A model generated the notes under the pieces. It was not told where the DNA came from, made no database searches, and saw only the letters and a list, made by a program, of their open reading frames with translations. Positions 31,201 through 44,600 of a stretch of DNA of 64,000 nt are shown one piece after another. Position numbers and translations under genes: made by a program. Source of the stretch: Spongilla lacustris (lineage: Eukaryota > Porifera > Demospongiae > Spongillida > Spongillidae); contig OX442416.1 of assembly GCA_949361645.1 (NCBI GenBank), positions 1,244,887-1,308,886 of the forward strand. Direction: 5' to 3'. Positions within the stretch are counted from its first letter, which is position 1. Every line of letters begins with the position of its first letter.

Positions 31201-34200
31201 GACTTGATGGGCCCTTCACCCCTCCACCCTCCACCCCCTCCACCCCTCCACCCCCACCCCTCCACCCCCACCCCTCCACCCCCCACCCCTCCACCCCCTC
31301 CACCCCCCTCCACCCCTCCACCACTCCACCCCTCCACCCCCACCCCTTCACCCCTCCACCCCCCACCTCTTCACCCCTCCACCCCCTCCACCCTTCACCT
31401 CTCCATCTTAGGGCTCTGTGTGCAGGAACCTCATTCATGTGTTCAGCTCCGCACCCTCAAATCCTGACAAGCTGGTGGTGTGTGGAAGTGAGGCAGCTGG
31501 GACGCCATCTTGTAGAGCAGTTAGTGTGAGTTATGAACATGTGCATTTGGCAGTTTATTACAGGTAGTTATGGACAATCCATTATATGATGCAGAGAGGG
31601 GAGGGTGGAGGTGGAGAGGGCAGGGTAGTGGTTTAGAGGTAGAGGTGAAGAAAGGAGGAATATGAGCGTGTAGGGAACTACATGTACTGACTACATGTAC
31701 ATGTACACATGAATGAATTTGGTGGATAAGGGAGTAACTTCATGGCTTCTAGAGGAGTGTAGCAATTGGTGGTATTTGCTGTACATCTATGATTCATTTG
31801 ATTAGCTCTACACCTGATTCCATTTTGCTCTTGCATGCAATATGTATGCACCCATGTACATGTTCATGTATTTGTCCTCATCATATGCACACATATACAC
31901 ATACGACACATGCACCACTTGTGCACACACCACACATGTACATGTACACGCATCTACACACACCACACATACACACATCTACACACACCACATCTACACA
32001 CACCACACATACATGTATACACACATCTACACACACCACACATGTACACACATCTACACACCACACATCTACACATGCACACACCACACATGTTGCACAC
32101 ATCTACACACCACACATCTACACATGCACACACCACACATGTTACACACATCTACACATGCACACACCACACGTTATACACATCTACACACCACACATCT
32201 ACACATGCACACACCACACATGTTTCACACATCTATACATGCACACACCACACGTTATACACATCTACACACCACACATATGTGTACACACATCTACACA
32301 TGCACACACCACACGTTACACACATCTACACATGCACACACCACACATGTTATACACATCTACACACCACATACACATACACACACGTACAGCTATCTGG
32401 ATCCGATGGGCAGCTGGTAAGCAGCACACCCACCCCCACCTCTTCTGGTGTTCTCTCTACCAAACCTTATTACTTTGAGTATGGTGACATCATCAATGGT
32501 ATGTGGACTTCTCCCTTCTGTACCCCCATCCATTCTCCCTCCATCCCTCTCCTCCCTTCCCCTTCCCTCTCCACCCTTCCCCTTCCCTCTCGTCCCTTCC
32601 CCTTCCCTCTTGTCCCTTCCCTTTCCACCTGCTCCCTCTCTTCCCCCTCCTCCCTCTCTTCCCCTCCTTCCTCTCCCTCTCTTCCCCCTCCTCCCTCTCC
32701 TCCCCCTCCTCCCTCTCCTCCCCCTCCTCCCTCCTTTCCTTATCCCTCTTTCCCTTTCTCCAGGTACCACCACATCAGCTGCTAACTTCTTCTCTGTGGC
32801 TGCCTACCCCTCTGGTCCCCAGCCTGACCAGTACAACATCTCGTACTACAATTTCACCTTTGCCAACAGCAGTGACCCCCGCCTCCCTCCAAGCCACCCT
32901 GGAGTTCCAACTGCTGTCCGGCTGGCTCACCAGTAAGGAGGGGGAGGGGAGGGGAGGGGAGGGGGAGGAGAGGGGGGAAGGGGAGGAGAGAGGGAGGAGG
33001 GAGGGAGGGAGGGAAAGAGGGAGGGAGGGAGGGAGGGATGGAGGGAGGGAGGGAGGGAGGGATGGAGGGAGGGAGGGAGGGAGGGGAGGGGAGGGGAGGG
33101 GTGTTGTTATGTAACCCAGAGGTACCTGGTGTTGTTATGTAACCTAGAGGTACCTGGTGTTGTTATGTAACCCAGAGGTACCTGATGTTGTTATGTAACC
33201 CAGAGGTACATGTACCTGGTGTTGTTATGTAACCCAGAGGTACCTGGTGTTGTTATGTAACCTAGAGGTACCTGACGTTGTGATGTAACCCAGAGGTACC
33301 TGGTGTTGTTATGTAACCTAGAGGTACCTGGTGTTGTTATGTAACCTAGAGGTACCTGGTGTTGTTATGTAACCTAGAGGTACATGTACCTGGTGTTGTT
33401 ATGTAACCTTGTTATGTAACCCAGAGGTACCTGATGTTGTTATGTAACCCAGAGGTACCTGGTGTTGTTATGTAACCCAGAGGTACCTGGTGTTGTTATG
33501 TAACCTAGAGGTACCTGGTGTTGTTATGTAACCCAGAGGTACCTGATGTTGTTATGTAACCCAGAGGTACCTGATGTTGTTATGTAACCCAGAGGTACCT
33601 GGTGTTGTTATGTAACCCAGAGGTACCTGACGTTGTTATGTAACCCAGAGGTACCTGGTGTTGTTATATGACCATGTGTGCACATTTGCTTGCAGCTCCC
33701 GTGGCGATGGTTGGTGTGTACAAGGGGAACTACCCACCTCGAACCTACATCACCCCTCTGTTGGCCCCCTATGTACGCATATACTCCGATGAACACCTCT
33801 TCTACTTTGTGTTCTTCAGGGAGTTCAATGCCACTAATGTGAGTGTGCAATGTTGTATGGGTGTGCAATGTTGTGTGTGTGTGATGTGTGCCTGTCCAAT
33901 GTGTGTGTGTGTGTGGGTGTGCAATGTTGTGTATGTGTTAGCGGCTTGCGCACACACCCCTGCTAGCTACAGTGTAAGGCGATAACTAGAGCCAGCCCCA
34001 TTGAACTGTGTTTAGCTCCCTAAACAGTACCTTATACGCTGTAAATGTACTTACAATGTGTGTCTCCTTTATGTTCAGAGTTTTGTGAACAGAGTTGGCC
34101 GCCTCTGTCAGGTGAGACGCCCCCCCGCCCCCTTGTTGACCCCGCCCCCTTTATGTGTGTGTGTATTATGTTTAGAATTGTCATCAAGGTACAAGGTAAT

Positions 34201-35630
34201 GTGGTCAGATTAGGGTAAGGTGGTCAGATTAGGGGTAAGGTTAGGGGTAAGGTGGTCAGGTTAGGGGTAAGGTGGTCAGGTTAGGGGTAAGGTGGTCAGG
34301 TTAGGGGTAAGGTGGTCAGGTTAGGGGTAAGGTGGTCAGGTTAGGGGTAAGGTGGTCAGGTTAGGGGTAATGTGGTCAGATTAGGGGTAAGGTGGTCAGG
34401 TTAGGGTAAGGTGGTCAGGTTAGGGGTAAGGTGGTCAGGTTAAGGGTAAGGTGGTCATGTTAGGGGTAAGGTTAGGGGTAAGGTGGTCAGGTTAGGGGTA
34501 AGGTGGTCAGGTTAGGGGTAAGGTGGTCAGGTTAGGGGTAAGGTGGTCAGGTTAGGGGTAAGGTGGTCAGGTTAGGGGTAAGGTGGTCAGGTTAGGGGTA
34601 ATGTGGTCAGATTAGGGGTAAGGTGGTCAGGTTAGGGGTAAGGTGGTCAGGTTAGGGGTAAGGTGGTCAGGTTAAGGGTAAGGTGGTCATGTTAGGGGTA
34701 AGGTTAGGGGTAAGGTGGTCAGGTTAGGGATAAGGTGGTAAGGTTAGGGGTAAGGTGGTCAGGTTAGGGGTAAGGTGGTCAGGTTAGGGGTAAGGTGGTC
34801 AGGTTAGGGGTAAGGTGGTCAGGTTAGGGGTAAGGTGGTCAGGTTAGGGGTAAGGTGGTCAGGTTAGGGGTAAGGTGATCAGGTTAGAGTAAGGTGGTCA
34901 GGTTAGGGTAAGGTGGTCAGGTTAGGGGTAAGGTGGTCAGGTTAGGGGTAAGGTGGTCAGGTTAGGGGTGCACTGATATGTGCTGCATTCTGCTTGTCTC
35001 TGCCCTCTTTAATAAACTTTTGCATACTCCTGTTACACCTCTGTATATTTCTCCCCCAGAATGATATAGGTCTGACCGTAGCGCCAGGAGTGAGGGTCCC
35101 CAACAGCTTTATGAAGGCACAGATCACATGCAACGTCCCTTCCCTTGCCTCTCTCTACAACTCTCTCTACAACTACAATTACATGCGTTAGTGTTTGTCT
35201 GTGGGCTGTTGTGGGAGGTGACCTGATTATGGTTTGGCTAATGGGTCATGTGATCTGATGGAGACATGCCTATAATTCATGTGATGTGACGAAAGTGTGC
35301 CAGTGATTTGGCTGTGGTTTTGGGTACGGGCCATGAAGGGCTTGGCTACATGTGGCTATGGGTTGTGAGGATGAACTCTAGTTAAGGAAGTTCCTTTTTC
35401 AGAGAGTGCAGCTGCAAATGGAATAGGTCGTTTCTATGTCAACGGAGAGTGGATTCAGCTTGTGTATGCAGCCTTCTCCAACTACCAGGGGTGAGTGTAT
35501 GTGTGTGTGTGTGTGCATGTGTGTGTACATGTATATGTGTATGTACATGTACATTGTGTGTACATGTATATGTGTATATGTGTGTGTACATGTACATGTA
35601 TGTGTGTTGTGTATGTGTGTGTGTATGTGT

Positions 35631-35665
<35 letters not shown>

Positions 35666-38600
35666 TGTGTGTATACATGAGTGAAATCCCTGGACTGTGT
35701 TCATACACTGTGCATGTACATGTATCTGAATTCAGGACAGAGTACAACAACAGTGTCATATGTCTGTATCGGGCTGACAACAGCAAGAATGACTTCACCG
35801 ATGCAGGAGGGCTGAATGGCGGGATCTTCGATACCTTCAGGTCTAGCTTCAGTGATGGTTCACAAAACAACGGCTATGTCGAGGTACAGTTTGGTCCCCA
35901 GACCCATGCTGAATGATATGGTTTAAAATACTCCTCACATATGTACATGTATATGTATATGTACATTTCAACAGCCAGTTATTTGACTTAATGTATGTAC
36001 ATGTATTGTTTTTATGCTTCCTCTAACACTTACACTATTACCTGAGTTTACATGTACCTCCACTATCACACTATCACCCACACTACTATCACTCACACTA
36101 TCACTCACTCATCCACACTATCACTCATCCACACTATCACTCATCCACACTATCACTCACCCTCACACTACATGTATCACCCACACTCACACACACCCAC
36201 ACTATCACCCACTACCACACTTGTACATTCCTTGCAGTGTACCAACACCAAGACGGACACTGCGCATGTGGAGCTGATGAACCCCATAGTGCAGTACACA
36301 GCTAACCCTCTGGCCATGTTCACTGGCTTTGTGTGAGTGGCCATGTTCACCTGTTGCCATGCAACCATTCATTGCACCTGCAGCATTAGCACTATGGTGG
36401 TGGACCAGACATGTGTGCTGGTGCCCAGTGGGGGGATATGTGTGCTCCAAGATGTCCTCTTCCTAGGCACAAGTAATGTTTGTATGGGTGTGTTGTGTGC
36501 ATGGTGTGGGTTTATAGTGCACGGTGTGGGCGTGTAGTGTGGAATGTGTGCATGGTGTGGGTGGGTAGTGTGCATGGTGTGGGTGTGCATGGTGTGTTTA
36601 ATAGTGCATGGTGTGGGCGTGTAGTGTGGAATGTGTGCATGGTGTGGATGTGTAGTGTGAAGTGTGTGCATGGTGAGTTGTGTGCATGGTGTGGGTGGGT
36701 AGTGTGGAGTGTGTGCATGGTGTGTTGTGTGCATGGTGTGGGTGGGTAGTGTGGAGTGTGTGCATTGTGTGTTGTGTGCATGGTGTGGGTGTGTATATGG
36801 TGTGTGTGCATGGTGTGGGTGGGTAGTGTGGAGTGTGCATGGTGTGTTGTGTGCATGGTGTGGGTGGGTAGTGTGGAGTGTGTGCATTGTGTGTTGTGTG
36901 CATGGTGTGGGTGTGTATATGGTGTGTGTGCATGGTGTGGATGGGTAGTGTGCTGTGGGTGTGTAGTGTGATGTGGGTGTGTAGTTTGGTGTGTGCATGG
37001 TGTGGGCGTGTAGTGTGGTGTGTGTGCATGGTGTGTTGTGTGTATGGTGTGGGTGTGTAGTGTGCTGTGTGTGCATGGTGTGTTGTGTGCATGGTATGGG
37101 TGGGTAGTCCTTAGAACAAATACATTGATTTAATTACAAATGTAATTTTGTATTTTTGTTGAATTACTATCATTGTGGTGGGCGTAGGTCTGGGGAAGGT
37201 GATCAAGATGACAATGGCAGTTGATTCGTCATCAAATGCCACCTCTGTGATGTCTGAAGAGATCACTGTGAGTACTTGTCATACCAAGTGGTGTATGTGT
37301 GTGGTGTGAACCTGTTGTGGTACGTGTTGTGTGCATGTATGTGTGGTGTGTACCTGTGTGTTGTGTGCATGTGTGTCAGTAGGTTTGATGATGAGGTTTG
37401 CTAAATGTCCATGTCTCTTCCAAGGCAGTAATATGAAGCATGGTTCCCCTCCTAATGTACAAATGTACATGTACATGTCATGCATACATGTGTAAATGTA
37501 CATGACATGTATGTGTACATGTACATGTCATGTACACATACATGTCATGTACATGTACACATGTGTACATGTACATGTCATGTACACATGTATTGTTATA
37601 TTGGTGCCTGTTCAGCTGTTATTCCTCCTTCCATTGTGCCCCAGTTGAATGAAGTAGCACCTGTTCGTCAGCTCTCCATACACAGTGTAGTAAGTCAGCA
37701 TAACATATGGAGTAATGGCATCACCCTGGGCATCATTGTGCCACCCAGGGAGGAGTGAAGTACCTCTACGTGAACACAGACAGCAATATATACCGACGCC
37801 CAGTTCAGAGGTGTAGTACCTACCCAAGCTGCAGGTGAGGGGGGAAGGGAGGCACCTATTAGAATGTATGTACCGTGGAACGTGTATGGATTGCATGAGA
37901 ATACCATGTGAACTCCTTCCTTGGTACCTTCCTCTTTATCCACCTCTTTTCTCCTTTTCACTCTTCCACATCATACTGTACTGCTAATATGCTAACCACA
38001 CCCACTGCTAATGAGCTAACCACACCCACTGCTAATGTACTAATCACACCCACTGCTAATGTGCTAACCACACCCACTGCTAATATGCTAACCACACCCA
38101 CTGCTAATATGCTAACCACACCCACTGCTAATATGCTAACCACACCCACTGCTAATGTACTAATCACACCACTGCTAATATGCTAACCACACCCAATGCT
38201 AATATGCTAACCACACCCACTGCTAATATGCTAACCACACCCACTGCTAATATGCTAACCACACCCACTGCTAACGTGCTAACCACACCCAATGCTAACA
38301 TGCTAACCACACCCACTGCTAATATGCTAACCACACCCACTTCTAATGTGCTAACCACACCCACTTCTCCCCCTCGTACCCCAGAGCATGTGTGGGCTCT
38401 CGGGACCCCTACTGTGTGTGGAACACCACTGCCTCTCTGTGCATGGTGTCATCTCTGGTCCCCAGTACACCCAGTGGCTCCGCCCCTGTGCCTAATGGGT
38501 GAGTGCCTCTCTAGCCAATCACCTCGTGTTATGAGTGGTGATCACCTGGTGTTATGAGTGGTGATCACCTGGTGTTATGAGTGGTGATCACCTTGTGTTA

Positions 38601-41600
38601 TGAGTGGTGATCACCTGGTGTTATGAGTGGTGATCACCTGGTGTTATGAGTGGTGATCACCTCGTGTTATGAGTGGTGATCACCTGGTGTTATGAGTGGT
38701 GATCACCTGGTGTTATGAGTGGTGATCACCTTGTGTTATGAGTGGTGATCACCTGGTGTTATGAGTGGTGATCACCTGGTGTTGAGTGGTGATCACCTTG
38801 TGTTATGAGTGGTGATCACCTGGTGTTATGAGTGGTGATCACCTGGTGTTGAGTGGTGATCACCTTGTGTTATGAGTGGTGATCACCTGGTGTTATGAGT
38901 GGTGATCACCTGGTGTTATGAGTGGTGATCACCTCGTGTTATGAGTGGTGATCATCTGGTGTTATGAGTGGTGATCACCTGGTGTTATGAGTGGTGATCA
39001 CCTCGTGTTATGAGTGGTGATCACCTGGTGTTATGAGTGGTGATCACCTGGTGTTATGAGTGGTGATCACCTGGTGTTATGAGTGGTGATCACCTGGTGT
39101 TATGAGTGGTGATCACCTCGTGTTATGAGTGGTGATCTGATTCTTCTGCCTAGCATCTATCAGAACATCCACACTGGGGTCAGTAACAGCTGTCCAGGTA
39201 TGTATGTGTGTTGTGAGCACCTAATCATGACCATCATCACCATCATCATCACCATCATCACCATCATCATCACCACCATCACCATTACCATGACCTACAT
39301 GTAATCATGACCACCTAATCACTATCTCTCCTATTTACATGTATTTGGAAGTTTGGTAATTAAAAAATAAATAAAACCACACACTGAACTGCCCCTTTCC
39401 TCCGACTACCACACACAGTACAGCCCTTGTGTATATCCTCATTATTAACCATTGGTGCTTGTTAATGCCCTCCACATGTACCCATCACCTCATGTTTAAT
39501 CTCTTAGTAATGCCCCCCACATGTGCCACGTCTATCTCTTATTAATGCCTCCCACATTTGCCATAGCTATCTCTTGTTAATGCCCCCCACATGTGCCATG
39601 TCTATCTCTTGTTAATGCCCCCCACATGTGCCATGTCTATCTCTTGTTAATGCCCCCCCCCCCCCCCCCACATTTGCCATGTCTATCTCTTGGTAATGCC
39701 CCCCACATGTACCATGTCTATCTCTTGTTAATGCCCCCCCCCCCACATATGTTATCTCTTATTAATGTCCACCCCATGTGCCATGTCTATCTCTTGTTAA
39801 TGCCCCCCCCCCACATATGCCATGTTTATCTCTTATTAATGTCCACCCCATGTGCCATGTCTATCTCTTGTTAATGCCCCCCCCCCCCCCCCCCCCCCCC
39901 ACATATGCCATGTTTATCTCTTATTAATGCCCACCCCATGTGCCATGTCTATCTCTTGTTAATGCCTCCCACAATACCACCTTTTGTCTTTGCAGTCTGG
40001 AAGTCGTGTAGCTTCACTTCAGTGGGGGTGTACTACTACAGTCCCCTGGGTGTGTGCATCACGTGTGCCTTCAACCAGAACATCACTGTGTCCATCAGTG
40101 GTGATGTCACCATGACAACATCTATCACACTGCTACCTTCTCCTTATAATGGTACATGTACATGTGTGTTTGTGTGTTTGTGTGCGTTTGTGTGTGTGTA
40201 TGAATGTACATGTACGTATGTAATGTACGTATGTATGTATGTGTGTGTATGTGTGTGTATGTATGTATGTATGTATGTGTGTATGTATGTGTGTATACAT
40301 GTATGTATGTATGTATGTATGTACATGTATGTATGTATATACATGTATGTATGTATATATGTGTGTATGTATGTGTGTATACATGTACATGTATGTAACA
40401 GTTATGCATTAGCTTAAGTCCTGTATTGCCCTTACTCCCCTTCATATCCACCTCCCCCACCATCCCCTCCTCCCCCCCCTCAGCCAATGCGTACAGTGGT
40501 TGCAGCTCCCTTGATGCCTCTGGCCTCCAATCTTACACGCTGTCCCTTCTTGATGACAGTGGTGCATTGCAAGACACAGCCTACATCAGACCTCCTGAAG
40601 GACGTAAGTGTACCCAATATGAGGGGGTGCGACAGGGATGCTGTTGCTATGGTAACTGTGAAGGAACTGTTGCTATCGAAACTACATTTGTATGAAGAGA
40701 GGGGGTAGTGTTCATGTGTACAGTTGTATGTTGTACATGTACATGTATCTGTTGCTACCCTTTTAGCCACACCCACCCCACTTTAACCACGCCTACCATT
40801 GCTCTCACCACAGCGCCCCTACCTCTGTCGAACAGCGATTACCTCATCGATCAGGTGCAGAACACATCTTTCCGCATCACCATGACGATCGCTCAATACA
40901 GCCGCATGTTTGACACTTATTCCTACCAAGTGAGTGGTGATGTACATGTTGTAGGGTAATATATGTACATACATGGTGTACATGTACATGTTACTTGAAT
41001 AACAGCACACGAGTCATTTATGATCTTAATCTCCTTGTCTCTCTTCTGTCTCTCCACCTCCTTACTCACTCGCTCGCCTTCAAATTCTCCGTCCTCCCAC
41101 TCACACACTTGCACCTTCCTCCCACTCACACACTTGCACCTTTCTCCCACTCACACCCACACCTTCCTCCCCACTCACACCTTCCTCCCCACTCACATCC
41201 CTCCCCACTCACATCCCTCCCCACTCACATCCCTCCCCACTCACATCCCTCCCCACTCACACCTTCCTCCCCACTCACATCCCTCCCCACTCACATCCCT
41301 CCCCACTCACATCCCTCCCCACTCACATCCCTCCCCACTCACATCCCTCCCCACTCACACCTCCCTCCCCACTCACATCCCTCCCCACTCACATCCCTCC
41401 CCACTCACATCCCTCCCCACTCACACCTTCCTCCCCACACACCTCCCTTCCCACTCACACCTTCCTCCCCACACACCTCCCTCCCCACTCACAACTTCCT
41501 CCCCACACCTTCCTCCCCACACCTTCCTCCCCACACCTTCCTCCCCACACCTTCCTCCCCACACCTTCCTCCCCACACCTTCCTCCCCACACCTTCCTCC

Positions 41601-44600
41601 CCACACCTTCCTCCCCACTCACACATCCTCCCACTCACACTCCCTCCCACTCACACTCCCTCCCCCTCACACTCCCCACACAGGTGCTCTACAGCTCACC
41701 CTCTATCCCCTCACAAGTGACCCAATACTTCAGTGTCCTTGCTCAGCCTTCAGTGACCCTATCAGGCTTCCAGCCAGGAGAAGTGTGAGTGCCACATGTG
41801 ACTGGTGTGATGGTGATGATAGGTGTGGTGTGGGAGGGTGTCTTCAGGGAGGGAGGTTTGTGTTATGCTCAGCATACATGTACCTCTTCATGTGATGTGT
41901 TGTATAATCATGCACATACATGTACATGTAGTTGTGGGGTTAGGATAGGGCTGGGATTGGTTGCTTGTGGTTGAGCGATTTGTCGCTTGAAATAGAAATA
42001 CTTTCTACATGTACTTGGAGTGGCAAGTCTCTGGAATATCAGAGAGATTTGCCGATAAGTTGACACACCATGTGTCTTTAAAAAAGCAACATGTTGTCTG
42101 CAACTGAAATGAATATACATGTACATATATGGGTATAAAGTTAAGTAAAAACTTTAAACTTTACTCATATTCACTCCAGTTGCACATGTTTCAAAGCTCA
42201 AAGGCGACCATGCATATACACTAGGCAACATGTTGCATGCAACTCAAATGAATATGGGTAAAAGTAATGGATTACTATTAGATTACTGAATATATTCATT
42301 GAGCCGTGCACAGCATGTTATCTAGTGTATGGTCGGTCGCCTTTAGAGAAGTGTAAATAGACCACACCCTCATGTTGTAACTGGTGCTGTACCTCGTTCT
42401 ATCACTGCACACACACACACACACACCTACACAGAGTGAGCTACCAACTTGTGGTCTCCAACGGGTACCCAGCCCCTCCTGCCTACGCCCTCCTCAGCAC
42501 AGTGACCCTGAGGTCTGGTCTCCCCGGACCTGTCACCAACCTCTTCGTGACAAGCGTCTCTGATATGGGTGTGGTCTTGGGCTGGACCCCTCCCACTGCC
42601 TCGACAGGAGCCATTGTAGGGTACAGCATATGGATAAATGGGGCACAGGTAAATGACCATACACTAGCTGATTGGGGGCACAGGGACAGTAGCTGATTGG
42701 GGGCACAGGGACAGTAGCTGATTGGGGGCACAGGGACAGTAGCTGATTGGGACACAGGGGACCATACAGTAGCTGATTGGGGGCACAGGGGACCATACAG
42801 TAGCTGATTGGGGGCACAGGGGACCATACAGTAGCTGATTGGGGACACAAGGGACCATACAGTAGCTGATTGGGGGCACAGGGGACCATACAGTAGCTGA
42901 TTGGGGGCACAGGGGACCATACAGTAGCTGCATGATTGGGGGCACAGGGGACCATACAGTAGCTGATTGGGGGCACAGGGGACCATACAATAGCTGATTG
43001 GGGACACAGGGGACCATACAGTAGCTGATTGGGGGCACAGGGGACCATACAGTAGCTGATTGGGGGCACAGGGGACCATACAGTAGCTGATTGGGGGCAC
43101 AGGGGACCATACAGTAGCTGATTGGGGGCACAGGGGACCATACAGTAGCTGATTGGGGGCACAGGGGACCATACAGTAGCTGATTGGGGGCACAGGGGAC
43201 CATACAGTAGCTGATTGGGGGCACAGGGGACCATACAGTAGCTGATTGGGGGCACAGGGGACCATACAGTAGCTGATTGGGGGCACAGGGGACCATACAG
43301 TAGCTGCATGATTGGGGGCACAGGGGACCATACAGTAGCTGATTGGGGGCACAGGGGACCATACAATAGCTGATTGGGGGCACAGGGGACCATACAGTAG
43401 CTGATTGGGGGCACAGGGGACCATACAGTAGCTGATTGGGGGCACAGGGGACCATACAGTAGCTGATTGGGGGCACAGGGGACCATACAGTAGCTGATTG
43501 GGGACACAGGGGACCATACAGTAGCTGATTGGGGGCACAGGGGACCATACAGTAGCTGCATGATTGGGGGCACAGGGGACCATACAGTAGCTGATTGGGG
43601 GCACAGGGGACCATACAGTAGCTGATTGGGGGCACAGGGGACCATACAGTAGCTGATTGGGGGCACAGGGGACCATACAGTAGCTGATTGGGGGCACAGG
43701 GGACCATACAGTAGCTGATTGGGGACACAGGGGACCATACAGTAGCTGATTGGGGGCACAGGGGACCATACAGTAGCTGATTGGGGGCACAGGGGACCAT
43801 ACAGTAGCTGATTGGGGGCACAGGGGACCATACAGTAGCTGATTGGGGGCACAGGGGACCATACACTAGCTGATTGGGGGCACAGCTGGTAATGACCATA
43901 CAGTAGCTGATTTACACTAAATTCAGTTGCATACAATGTACATGTACATGTAGGTTTTAAAGCACCCATTAAATCTATACCACCTGACGATTTGTCATAC
44001 ATGTACATGTACATTATAGTACATGTAATGTACATGTTTGTAGGGGGATATGTGTCCCAGTGTAGAAAGTGATTTTCTTTTTCAAACTGGCATTTGCAGC
44101 CTACATGTACAACCATACTCTGTTACTCATCATATACATGTATGCAGGGATGGTGAGGGATGGTGAGGATGGTAAGGAGGGGGAGGAGGGAGGGATGGTG
44201 AGGGAGGGTAAGGAGGGAGGGGTGAGGGATGGTGAGGAAGGGTAAGGAGGGAGGGGGAGGAGGGAGGGATGATGAGGGAGGGTAAGGAGGGAGGGGTGAG
44301 GGATGGTGAGGAGGGAGGGATGGTGAGGGAGGGTAAGGAGGGATGGTGAGGGTGGTAAGGAGTGGGGGTGAGGATGGTAAGGAGGGGGTGAGGATGATGG
44401 TAAGGAGGGATGGTGAGGGAGGGATAAGGACGGTGAGGGATGTACATGTGGCTATTTGCTGGGAAATGCTCTCTACCATGTGCAGCTGGCATTGTGTATC
44501 AGCCAGTCCCCATGTTCCCACCATGGTGTGTACATGTACCGCCACTTTAATAACCTCTTCAACACCAACCAGTCACTTAATACACGTGTGCGCGCATAAA

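Noticed and set aside
31077..31467. Pro/Thr- and Gly-rich frames on both strands
   Set aside because: CCACCCCT repeat in intron 3; only 31412-31525 within it is a real exon.
34190..34970. Chromosome end (telomere)
   Set aside because: Telomere-like motif, but exons of gene A lie on both sides; interstitial repeat.
38505..39140. CRISPR-like regular array
   Set aside because: Units are contiguous with no spacers, and the window is eukaryotic; the same holds for arrays at 33.1-33.7 and 34.2-35.0 kb.
42483..44116. Three overlapping minus-strand frames of 411-527 residues ([10 protein letters not shown] type)
   Set aside because: Produced by the 31-bp minisatellite in intron 23 of gene A; no homology, and all frames are open.
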